A program made the position numbers and the translations under genes. The notes under the pieces are model-generated. The model was given only the letters and a program-made list of their open reading frames with translations. It was not told the DNA's origin and did not search any database. Shown here in pieces: positions 54,801-63,681 of a DNA stretch of 64,000 nucleotides. Position 1 is the first letter of the stretch, and each line of letters opens with the position of its first letter. The stretch is from Symsagittifera roscoffensis. Lineage: Eukaryota; Xenacoelomorpha; Acoela; Convolutidae. The stretch covers positions 47,725,283 through 47,789,282 of the forward strand of contig NC_087062.1 in the NCBI RefSeq assembly GCF_963678635.1. The letters are read 5' to 3'.

Positions 54801-57800
54801 TATCAGGAAACATCTATAATTTTTCAATCAAACAAGTTCACCAATATGATAAAAAACAAAACAAACAAAAATTTTATATGTCAGATTTTCAATTCAAACC
54901 TATTCACAAGTTTTTCAAAATCACAATCTCATCAATAAAATATTTGAAAAACTCGAATTCAGATATTATTTCCTTACATGTATACAACAATACACCTTAC
55001 CAAGTAACATTACCTTTAGGACTTTTAGGCTATTGCGAAACCAACGCTACAATATTACCAATACACGAAAAAGCATATCGTGTAAAAAATATACTCCAAT
55101 TACTAGATATTTGCCAATCCACAATCCTTAATGAAGAATTATCTATAAATAATATAATAAGTAACGAAAACAGAAATACGGATTATTTCACAAAAACCCC
55201 ATATTTCAAACCTACATTCAACATAAGTAACTACACAGAGAATCAACAGAAATTTTTAACAATGTTTAATTTCCAACATTCACAAATAACACAAGACGAA
55301 TTTGAAAAACTAGCAAAACAGCTAATTAAATATTCATCAGTCTATGCAACATCCAAATTTGATGTTGGCAAAATCAGCTCATCACTACATCTCCCATTAA
55401 AACCAGACGCAGTTTTCAAAAAACAAAGAGCAAGTAAAGTACCAATTCACTTACACGATAAAGTGAACAGATTACTCGACATTTTAGAACAATACAACAT
55501 TATATCACCAGTAAACAAAGAGGAACAACCAAAAGGCAACACATTTATCAACCCTGTTATCATTCTAGCCAAAGGAGAATCATTAAAAATTGTTCTCGAT
55601 GCTAGATACCTCAATTCACTCATAGATGAATCAAAGTGTAATTGGCCCATTGAACCAATACAAGTTATTTTAACAAAAATAAACGGAAAATACTTTACCA
55701 CCGCCGATATGAATAGTGCATATAATCAAATGCCATTAGATGAACAATCACGACGCTTAACACAATTTGTTATTGGAAATCAACAATACGAATTCAACCG
55801 CTTATTCTATGGAATATCCATAGGACCAGCAGCATTTTCAGCTTTTATGAGCAAAATTTTTCGACCACTAATACTCAAGAAAAACGCAATCACCTATTTA
55901 GACGATGTTTTTATGCAATCACAAACAAAAGAGGAAATGTTCAATGTTTTAGAACAATATCACCAAATACTTCAGAACGAAAATCTGAAGGCCGCCCCCG
56001 ATAAATCACACTTCTTTTTGACAAAAGTTAAATTCTTAGGGCATAATATAGAAAGAAAAACAATCACTCCATTGAATTCACGTATAGACGCTATTCAAAA
56101 ACTCCAACCACCAACAAATAAAAAGAAAATCCAAGAATTCCTTGGAATGTTAAACTTTTTAAGCAAATATGTTTATAAAATGCAATTATATCTACGACCA
56201 TTCTATAACATACTTAGACAACAAAATAATTTTGAATGGAATATAGAACATCAAGCACGATTTGAAGAAATTAAAAAACTTCTAACTGAACAAATTTCAA
56301 ACACAATTCCAGATTCAAATCAACCATTTTATGCAATGTGCGGTGCTTCGAACTTTGGCATCGGCGCAGCATTATTACAATCACATAATAGTACAAATAA
56401 AATGAACCTCATATCAGCAAATTCCCGATTATTCACTCAAGCAGAACTAAGACTCTCAACTCTAATGAGAGAATGTACAGCCATAATATATACACTAACA
56501 GAATATGAATTTCTGATACTTGGATCAAAACATCCCACAGTTCTATTCACAGATCATAAACCAATCATCTTTCTTTTTACACAAAAGTCTAATCCAAACC
56601 ACCGAGTTTATAGATTTCAACTCATTTTAATGAAATTCCCAAACTTACATATAGTTTGGACCGCAGGAAAAAATCTTGCATTACCAGACACTTTAAGTCG
56701 AAATACGCCACCTGAATTACTTACACGAAAAACCACAGTTGAAATACCCAAAAACATAAAATTCTACCTTGCAGAAAATGAAACATCACCCCGATTGGAA
56801 TGCAAATATGCAGTAAAAACTGACGTTGAACAATCACAAATAAATAATTTACAACATTTCCCACTTTATCTAGATTGTCAAAATAATCACTATGAAGTTG
56901 ATCTACTTGGAACATCAACATTTAAACCAATCCCATATTCACAATGGATAAAAAACAACACCCAACAAAAAAGAATAAAACAACACCCGCCTAAAAAAGA
57001 CCATTTTCCACTAATTGAAAAAGAAAATCTGACTGATAAAATAAACTTATCAGGACCACAAACAAACGATTCAAAATACACAATAAATCAAGTTTTTGAC
57101 CTCCATGACCCACTTGACACAATACCCTTATCTAAATTAGAAATCGAAAATATTTTTCTCCCCCCAACAGAAACAATTACAATTTCAACACTGAAACAAT
57201 ATCAAAACCTTGACCCAGTAATTCGACAACTGAAATCATGGCACAAATATAAAACTAAACCTATCAAAGCAGATTCAACTATTCTAGGAAACAAAACACT
57301 CCTCAGATATTTTCGAAAATTCAACAATACAACAATTAACGAAAACACAGACCTTCTAGAATACAAACTAAATGAATCTACAGTTCCCTGTCTCCCTTTA
57401 AGTATGATTCTTATAGCTTTTAATATTTCACATACACAAAATATTAAAGGACACTCTGGATCAGAAAAAACATATTCAAATTTTATACAAAACTTTTATT
57501 TCCCAAATGCACCAATTTGGATAAAAGTACTATGCAATGACTGTATAGTATGTCAACTAAATAAACCTTACCCAAATCAAAAACAAATAGCACAAAAACA
57601 AGATTTTAAAGGACAAAGCTTGTACTTTAATCATCGTATCTCATTTGATACCAAAGGACCAATTTCACCCTCATCCGAAGGAAACTCCTACATTATGGTA
57701 ATTGTTGACGCATTTACACATTATGTAGCACTTAACCAAGTACCACATTGTAACGCTTATTACGCTTACACAACACTCTATGAACACTGGATAGCAAAAT

Positions 57801-58927
57801 TCGGACTACCAGAAATTTTAGTTACAGACAACGGTACAGAATTCATAAATAATGAAATCATCACACTATGTCATTTATATAACATTAAACACAAACCACG
57901 TACATCTCACGCACCTTGGACAAACGGCTTAGTCGAAGGTATGAACCGTTCATTACAAGAATATCTCAGATGTATCATCAATGGAAATGATACAAGATAT
58001 ACCGAATGGTCAGCAGATGTAAAACTATTTCCCTTAGCATATAATTCACAAATCACGACAACTTTAGGAATGTCACCATATGAAATGGTTTTTAACCAAA
58101 AGCCACGCAAACCAATAATGTTTACAGCGAACTCTCATAAAAACGCACAAGGTTATTGTCAACCAAATAAAGACTCAATTTGTTATAACCTACCATTACA
58201 TACACACGATGAAGATCATTTTCATCACCCACAAGTTCTTAAATTAGCCTCCGGTACACACACCGAATGGATTTTAAACAGAGATAAAAAACACAATGAA
58301 ATTTACCAAAAGGTAACAAAAAAGTTGTTACAAAGGCAAAATATTAATGAACAAATAAATTCACGCTTTACACCAGCCTCCGATTTAAAAATTGGAACAT
58401 TTGTTTTAATACCCAATTTTAATACTCAAAAAGGAATTTCAAAAAAGTTACAACCCCTCCGTAAAGGACCATACCAAATAATTACAAAACCCACTGATGT
58501 CACATATAAAATCACCGACTCAGAAAAAAAAGAAATCGTTCAACACCGAAATAACCTATTACCTTATTATCCAAAAGAATACGCACTCCGCGAACTAACT
58601 CAATTATATTCTTTTACAGGTTTAAAAGTTATTCAAAATAACCCACATACGGACACCATAACAAAGGAACAAAATGATATTCACCTCAGAAATCAAAATA
58701 CAAAATCAAACACCACAAACAACAATACAAAAAATCTCGATCAAAATACATCTCAAAAAGAAAGAAAAAATAGAAAAATGACAGAACAAATAATACCCCA
58801 AAAACAAAACGACAAATCAGAACATAGAGAGTCTTCACGACTTAGAAATCAACCACGTAAAAATTATAAAGTATTCATCCCACAATCCAAAATATTAAAG
58901 AAAGTTGAATTTCAAAAACAACCTTAA
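51824..58927 (+). CDS. B-out gag-pol, C-terminal part (2,367 codons): gag to integrase in one frame
   Basis: Continues the frame cut at 32912. Residue numbers from the ATG at 51830: capsid domain about 180-400; zinc knuckle CNYCRRYGHSISEC from 461; Asn/Arg/Ser/Tyr-rich region about 520-710; protease FLIDSGAES (Asp 848); RT with YLDD at 1356-1359; RNase H about 1500-1620; integrase zinc domain (HTQNIKGHSG) about 1868; D1940, D2000, E2036 (D-59-D-35-E); GPY/F LRKGPYQII; Lys/Gln/Asn-rich tail. There is no frameshift or stop between gag and pol, so one large polyprotein is made. RNase H has Gly (MCGASNF, residue 1505) where B-in and the family have the first catalytic Asp, so this enzyme should be weak or dead. 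Confidence 0.9.
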   Translation, partial: RPMTIPPKTRKTFTRNNFADHNYNYTHPSKTNYQPRKNFSNYTRSQNWDNPMAPPNSVNFHTNLHPPQDRSENYPFFQQNKNKKQTSYQMDYLSSGDDFLQPDIFTPYNQEYRGQGIQKPHTYHRNFSPQPIDTQIQQPIQQQNPNNKSFQPIQQQNPMIANSYQPAQMQNEIPLPYYLQQHEITRNQLSNFSQMPNAAESLQMTMNPYLMGGSSITSNKPLMVFTGTDPEYSVEDYLNAVTANLILNIGPEPINTPLHQNWIHRRTALIQTTLDGAAQKWFSVLPIEIKSNWKRFTQEFSKMFDSERNKQQQRVLCNEIRRLPNETIKQLAVRIETPVRKAYSLNTHDYKNTKMTEILMMTLTPQLRKIAIKKRASHPSSIREPDLDFRKLVEKLEQAEITMKLEETENLKLQYVNRIETASTNINNIQESDTDLVEKITEILNIYEKHPNFKGKPSFKKWCNYCRRYGHSISECRQKQQDNQNKPQKYKEPNKSFYQYMKKDQNLPNKTVYSNNSSGKPLPNNTNYTRNQSPYNSSYRGRSPERRNTHNSSQHHYNRPNSRNNYSRSHSNTQRFVSRSNSQSRNSYYPNNQSRNSSYNRNRNYSNNRNRSYSNNRNQNYPNNQSRNNSYNRSNYNRPNNNYQNRSRNNSQNRHSSYNNRYRNYSQSPHRNNNNYNNSNNRHRSSTPKHQRHINQVQSNPETTSDPPGIDDTVTDTLQLNQINCESSDSESDAENTLSINMIKVENDYEPVIYEEPFSSHIYENQSELLHNYYIEPVHSTPTTQKTNEINTTNQPNEKEKTKCLNTNHIYQNIQKEQPKEKIWTIPFLLESPKSKEFQPPDLEIDFLIDSGAESNIINIPTWNEINTLHPNLTPLETSSKLATAQGSTLINYGKIQLFLLPTRTMEQNKILTKPFKQIFHITDIKHNIIGIPFISKYIPTINILNSKILIKDKYTKTKDTSLTFFQRLNKQPPFFSKFYPIYNQQRKHLKPLSGNIYNFSIKQVHQYDKKQNKQKFYMSDFQFKPIHKFFKITISSIKYLKNSNSDIISLHVYNNTPYQVTLPLGLLGYCETNATILPIHEKAYRVKNILQLLDICQSTILNEELSINNIISNENRNTDYFTKTPYFKPTFNISNYTENQQKFLTMFNFQHSQITQDEFEKLAKQLIKYSSVYATSKFDVGKISSSLHLPLKPDAVFKKQRASKVPIHLHDKVNRLLDILEQYNIISPVNKEEQPKGNTFINPVIILAKGESLKIVLDARYLNSLIDESKCNWPIEPIQVILTKINGKYFTTADMNSAYNQMPLDEQSRRLTQFVIGNQQYEFNRLFYGISIGPAAFSAFMSKIFRPLILKKNAITYLDDVFMQSQTKEEMFNVLEQYHQILQNENLKAAPDKSHFFLTKVKFLGHNIERKTITPLNSRIDAIQKLQPPTNKKKIQEFLGMLNFLSKYVYKMQLYLRPFYNILRQQNNFEWNIEHQARFEEIKKLLTEQISNTIPDSNQPFYAMCGASNFGIGAALLQSHNSTNKMNLISANSRLFTQAELRLSTLMRECTAIIYTLTEYEFLILGSKHPTVLFTDHKPIIFLFTQKSNPNHRVYRFQLILMKFPNLHIVWTAGKNLALPDTLSRNTPPELLTRKTTVEIPKNIKFYLAENETSPRLECKYAVKTDVEQSQINNLQHFPLYLDCQNNHYEVDLLGTSTFKPIPYSQWIKNNTQQKRIKQHPPKKDHFPLIEKENLTDKINLSGPQTNDSKYTINQVFDLHDPLDTIPLSKLEIENIFLPPTETITISTLKQYQNLDPVIRQLKSWHKYKTKPIKADSTILGNKTLLRYFRKFNNTTINENTDLLEYKLNESTVPCLPLSMILIAFNISHTQNIKGHSGSEKTYSNFIQNFYFPNAPIWIKVLCNDCIVCQLNKPYPNQKQIAQKQDFKGQSLYFNHRISFDTKGPISPSSEGNSYIMVIVDAFTHYVALNQVPHCNAYYAYTTLYEHWIAKFGLPEILVTDNGTEFINNEIITLCHLYNIKHKPRTSHAPWTNGLVEGMNRSLQEYLRCIINGNDTRYTEWSADVKLFPLAYNSQITTTLGMSPYEMVFNQKPRKPIMFTANSHKNAQGYCQPNKDSICYNLPLHTHDEDHFHHPQVLKLASGTHTEWILNRDKKHNEIYQKVTKKLLQRQNINEQINSRFTPASDLKIGTFVLIPNFNTQKGISKKLQPLRKGPYQIITKPTDVTYKITDSEKKEIVQHRNNLLPYYPKEYALRELTQLYSFTGLKVIQNNPHTDTITKEQNDIHLRNQNTKSNTTNNNTKNLDQNTSQKERKNRKMTEQIIPQKQNDKSEHRESSRLRNQPRKNYKVFIPQSKILKKVEFQKQP

Positions 58928-59519
58928 ATTCTACATTTAAAAATCTTTGCACCTCTGAAACATTTCACACTTTCATTTTTCAAGATAACATGCTGATAAA
59001 CACGCAGCGATTCTAGTTCAAAATTAGCCAATAGGATTCATCCAATCCGTCACCTTCTATAACTTTAACACAAACCAACTAGACGAAAAATATTAAACTC
59101 CAGGCATATATCAACTATAACTCTACGACCTCCAGGTCAAAAATAAGCAAACCACTCCAACTTGACAACTAAAATAAATATCACCATAATATCATAACCC
59201 TCCCTTATCTAATAAACCAAAGATCAACAATATTTCCCCAACTCAGCCCTCAAATACCCCCCAGACAAATATGTTAAATTAGCCTAAAGTAAAAGAACGA
59301 CCATTTTATTTAGCCTAAAGTATAAAAATCTCAAAAATACCCCAGATAATTTGACAAATGAAAATAAAGACAAAGAAGACCTCCCGATCACCATAAAAAT
59401 TGCCCCCAACAATTTTTTACGAAACTCAACCCACTTGTCAAAAAACTAATAAATAATCCGACCACACTTGAAAATTGCCCCAAACAAAAAAAATATTCGA
59501 TCACGAAGCCATTTCTTAA
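58928..59519 (+). other. B-out spacer between pol and 3-prime ORFs
   Basis: About 590 nt without a gene. It has direct repeats TTAGCCTAAAGTAAAA (about 59279) and TTAGCCTAAAGTATAA (about 59310) followed by the TATA-like box. Counterpart of 40894-41492. Confidence 0.45.
59321..59328 (+). promoter_or_regulatory. B-out TATA-like box upstream of 3-prime ORFs
   Basis: TATAAAAA follows the second AGCCTAAAG repeat, 199 nt before the first small ORF. It is conserved in B-in at 41086-41093 in an otherwise drifting spacer. Confidence 0.4.
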
Positions 59520-59735
59520 ATGCTCTTCTATCAAACAGTCACTAAAATTATCACAAACCTCAAACAATTTTTTACGATACTTGAAACTATCATAATATTT
59601 CTTTTTGATATCCTTGAATCTTTTCTAATACTCTTAATCATTTTTTGTAATATTTTTTTAATTTTCTACACTATATTCGAACTATTTCTCCAACTTTCAA
59701 AAACCCTTGATTATATCCACAGGTACGATTTATAA
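59520..59735 (+). CDS. B-out small membrane ORF 1, 71 aa
   Basis: Counterpart of 40663-40893. Polar start, then hydrophobic ILIIFCNIFLIFYTIFELFL and an amphipathic tail. A 1-nt deletion near the end moves its stop a few codons earlier than in B-in, so the ATGA overlap with the next ORF is lost here. Confidence 0.6.
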   Translation: MLFYQTVTKIITNLKQFFTILETIIIFLFDILESFLILLIIFCNIFLIFYTIFELFLQLSKTLDYIHRYDL

Positions 59736-59745
59736 AATTGTCTAA

Positions 59746-59922
59746 ATGATACGAACTATTTTCAGTAGAACTGATATTTTTCTACTATTTGTAATTTTCA
59801 TAACATTTCTATCATCCCTCATTTTGACTATATGCAAATGTATAAAGAAAGCAATCATCACATTCGCTCTAGCAACAATCCTCCTAATTCTTTTCTTAGA
59901 AGAATACTTTAATAAACATTAA
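59746..59922 (+). CDS. B-out small membrane ORF 2, 58 aa
   Basis: Counterpart of 40478-40666 with two hydrophobic helices around a CIKKA turn. It ends four codons earlier than in B-in. Compared with B-in, about 12 of the base changes are synonymous and about four amino acids change, mostly conservative (Ile/Leu, Phe/Tyr), which supports coding. Short enough to be missed by gene finders. Confidence 0.65.
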   Translation: MIRTIFSRTDIFLLFVIFITFLSSLILTICKCIKKAIITFALATILLILFLEEYFNKH

Positions 59923-59942
59923 CTTTTTCAATAAAAGAATAG

Positions 59943-61076
59943 ACCAAAAAGCTATCAAAAATTGCTACCCAAAAGTCACCAAGTCAGTCTTCACCGACAT
60001 CATCCCAAGATAACCCAACAACACCTTCAACTACCAATAATCCTCAAACATCTACACGAATTTCCTTTCAAGATAACCCATACACTTTTGAAGAACGACA
60101 CGCTCGTTTATCAGAACCACTAGAACCAGCTCAACGACAAGCACCTCTAAGCGAACCAACATATAACTTATACCCAACACTACCACAAGAATTAAGTAGA
60201 ATAAGAAATCCTAGTCAAAACCAAAATACAGTCGAAATAAATAGACAAATTATACATCCTCGACGGAACAAGAATTTTCTAACTCCCCGAGTTCATTTTG
60301 ATATACCTCAATCCCCATCACAAAACACTCCAGAAAACCCCATTGGTATATTACCAGAAACCCCTACGCTTCTTTCACAACGTAGCACCTCAAGCCTACC
60401 ATCAGATTACTTAGGTTCAACACCAACATCTGAACAAATACGTGAAAATCCCTTTAACCCCCCAAACCAGGCATCACGACTACCATATTGGACAACACAT
60501 TCATTTACACAAGGTGAATTAAATTTAGTCAATGATCCAATAGATATTTCTACGGATACAACAACATCCTCATCACTACCAGAAACATTATCACTACCAT
60601 CAACACCATCAATAAGCCAGATTTCACCACCACCTTTTAACTTAAATTTTCCAAATAATCTCGACGCCAGATATCGAGAACAATCATCAACAAATATCCC
60701 TTTAAGACTAGATTGGAATACATTTACAGCCCCTCCACCATTATTTGGACAACATCTAGAAAGTAATCGCCTCCACAACTGGGCACTTAATAGGTTACAA
60801 TACCGACAAGACATTCACGACGATATCCGTGATCACAATATCCAAATACTTCAACAAAACAGTTTACAATTAAAGTTTGAAATTACAGTTAAATTAAACA
60901 ACATTACTCAACATCCCTACCCATTAAACCCACCAAACATAACAGCTCAATCACTACCACCACCATTTATAACCACTGAAGTAATATATAAATACGACAG
61001 ATATACCAAAAACACAATTGGTTACATCACATTTTATAACCCATACTCAGGATTATCATACACATGTATATTCTAA
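59943..61076 (+). CDS. B-out AUG-less ORF, 377 codons, unknown
   Basis: Open from just after a TAG (59940-59942) to TAA at 61074-61076. No in-frame ATG, and I see no TTG, GTG or CTG either; the translation has no methionine at all. Disordered Ser/Pro/Gln-rich N-terminal part with conserved islands, then a folded-looking C-terminal part (NRLHNWALNRLQYRQDIHDD, LKFEITVKLNNITQHPYPLN). It overlaps the env ATG by 13 nt. It lies in the -1 frame relative to small membrane ORF 2. Being open for 377 codons in AT-rich sequence in two diverged copies argues for a translated product started at a non-AUG codon, by splicing to an upstream AUG, or by recoding. Confidence 0.75.
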   Translation, partial: TKKLSKIATQKSPSQSSPTSSQDNPTTPSTTNNPQTSTRISFQDNPYTFEERHARLSEPLEPAQRQAPLSEPTYNLYPTLPQELSRIRNPSQNQNTVEINRQIIHPRRNKNFLTPRVHFDIPQSPSQNTPENPIGILPETPTLLSQRSTSSLPSDYLGSTPTSEQIRENPFNPPNQASRLPYWTTHSFTQGELNLVNDPIDISTDTTTSSSLPETLSLPSTPSISQISPPPFNLNFPNNLDARYREQSSTNIPLRLDWNTFTAPPPLFGQHLESNRLHNWALNRLQYRQDIHDDIRDHNIQILQQNSLQLKFEITVKLNNITQHPYPLNPPNITAQSLPPPFITTEVIYKYDRYTKNTIGYITFYNPYSGLSYTCIF

Positions 61077-63681
61077 AATTATTAATTTTTCTCCAACTCC
61101 TTTTTCTAGTAATCTCAAATCAAAACAAAAAAACCCTTCTCCCCGCACAGGACCCCAAGATTTATTAGTAACACATTACGATTGTGAAGAAAACGAACAA
61201 AAAACACTACACAAGTATGCAATAAATCAAGTATCACAGTGCGAAACAGAACCCCAAGCCATAGAAACTACAAATGTCATAGCAACACTTTATTCAAAAG
61301 CCCGAGCAACTACAGTTATAGGATATAAATTCACAGCAACATTTTCTGAAAAGAAAGTACATTGTTCACAAGTCTCAAACGGAAATAAAAACCGACTTGA
61401 CCATGAATCATTCTACCAGAGTAATATAGAACGACTTTTACATCTCAATCCCGAAGATTGTAAAAACGAGTTACTCCGACTAAACATCACCAAAAATAAA
61501 AACACAGATAGAAATTTAGTATATTTCCAAGTTTTTTCAGATTCTGTACATCAAGCAGAACTTGAAAGATATCAAGGACATATAAAATTAGATGAAAAAT
61601 ACCCATACAACGGCGCACACGGACGATTAACCTATGACATACACGATAAACACTGGATACCACACATTGGTATAAATGACCCATCAAACTGCAAAGCAGA
61701 CACAAAAAATAAAGGATACCAAGAAATAATGTTTTTCGATTGGAAAATACAACTCGAAAAAATACAACTCACACGAGATTTATCAGACAACACAATGATT
61801 TACCAAGGAATTAGATTACCTTGTAAAAACGACCAAGGTTATTGCGACCCTACAACCAGAACACAAGCAACAATTGTTTGGTTCCCCGAAGACACATGTA
61901 CAACATTTCAAGTAGCAAAAATACACGCTCGTATGATAAAATTTCACGAAAAATATTTTATACAATCAATACCATATAAACATGTAAATCCATTACGCAA
62001 AATAAGTTCAAATTTTCGAAACATTCATAATATAGAAAATAAATTAACACGTTTTCAAATATATCAAGAAACAGAACTTGCATGTAAATACAGAAGCCCA
62101 CTTCACAAAACACAATACTCTGAAATATTAGTTGAATACGAAAATGGATTCGACATGACCACTGGAAAAATAAAAGTCGACCCATACGCCACAAGTCATC
62201 CCCTAAACGAAGGAACATCATATATACCAGTTAATTTTCAAAAGAATACAGGTCAACCTGGTGGACATTTAAAACCCCAAAACGATCAAAGCACACGTTT
62301 ACAAGAACTATCACTAATGAATAATACATATTTTGGTAATATCCACTATGATATTCACTTAGATATGAAACTAGACTACACGATTAGCCGAATTTTTCAA
62401 GAAATGTCACTCTCCGAATTAGAAACATTACACCAACTATGCGAATTAGAAAGAACACAAATATTACAATCACTTGCACTAGCAGTATTAAAAATACCCT
62501 ACGCAGGATATTTACTATCAGGAAATAGATCAAATTTTTTAGACTATGAAGGAAACATCTTATGGTTTTATACTTGTACTAAAAAAGTATCACCACTGTA
62601 CGTTTTTGAAGATAAACGATGTTATAAAAGAATCCCTATCTTTTATAAGAATAAAGTACATTTCGTTGACACACTTTCACGAAGAACCTATTTCTGGGAT
62701 ACCTTAGTTCCATGTGGATCAGAAAATAGCCACAACGTAGTACAACTAAACCCTGATGAAGATAAATATTATCTTCTCACCCCATATCCCACATTAATGC
62801 AATCACTCAAAAAATTTTCACCAGAAAGCATTCGCGCTATTGCTCGAAACCCAAATATAGACTTACAATCAATAGGAATATACTCAAAATCAGATATTCA
62901 ACATCACATTAGAACACAACAATTCCAGGAATTATTAACACAAATGGACACAATACAAAGACAATCAATTGACCAAAACTTACGCAAACTTGCCGAAACC
63001 GCAGGATTTGCAGACATCTATACGCAAGACTATAGCGGATATTTTAAAGACATTAAAGATTATATATATCTAAACGGTGAAAAATACCGTCCCCAAGATA
63101 TATCACCTATCAATATTTTTAGCTTTGTTACACTCAAGAATGAAATTCTTGATTTTCTAGGATGGCCCTACTACATCTTAGAAAAACTAACTATTTTATA
63201 CGCAATGTTTAACTTTATTGGATTTCTTTTTTCACTCTTAAAAGGAATCTATAACACATGTGCTATACACACACAAGTCAATAGACAAGCAAGTGTAGCA
63301 CGCATACTATTTGCAGGATTTTTTGGAATATTTTCTACATCTACAAACAAAATTCTTTTAGACGCACAAATAAAAGAATATAACACAAAAATAGCAACAA
63401 GACAGAACACATACGACGAAGAACATAACAATGCAGACACAACACCAACAGCACCACAGTTACCACCCCTACCACATAACCATCCATTATCCCTAGTCCC
63501 ACGTAATTTTCGAAATTTAGCCATAACACATAATAATTTTAGACCAACCATATCACAAAGTCCCATCCAACATATAATGCCACACCACTCACAAGATGAA
63601 AATACTTATGAACAAATTATAGAACAACCCCATACCACCGCTTTTCAGTCTCAAAATAATAATTTTTTTAGCCAACGATGA
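61064..63681 (+). pseudogene. B-out envelope-like glycoprotein gene, frameshifted near its start
   Basis: The ATG at 61064 begins the same signal peptide as in B-in, but a run of seven A at 61127-61133 has one base too many relative to B-in, so the signal peptide is out of frame with the rest. The remaining ectodomain, hydrophobic segments (LTILYAMFNFIGFLFSLLKG at about 63187-63246; RILFAGFFGIFS) and Pro-rich tail are open to the TGA at 63679-63681. Cys residues and NxS/T sequons are frequent, as expected for a secreted viral-type glycoprotein. The defect differs from that in B-in, so each copy is broken independently. Confidence 0.7.

Noticed and set aside
60407-60814. 135-codon minus-strand frame
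   Set aside because: Antisense to the conserved AUG-less ORF, which explains the open stretch.
61018-61063. Apparent N-terminal extension of B-out env upstream of its ATG
   Set aside because: It arises only because a 1-nt insertion puts the ectodomain in the frame that is open upstream. B-in shows the true start with a signal peptide.
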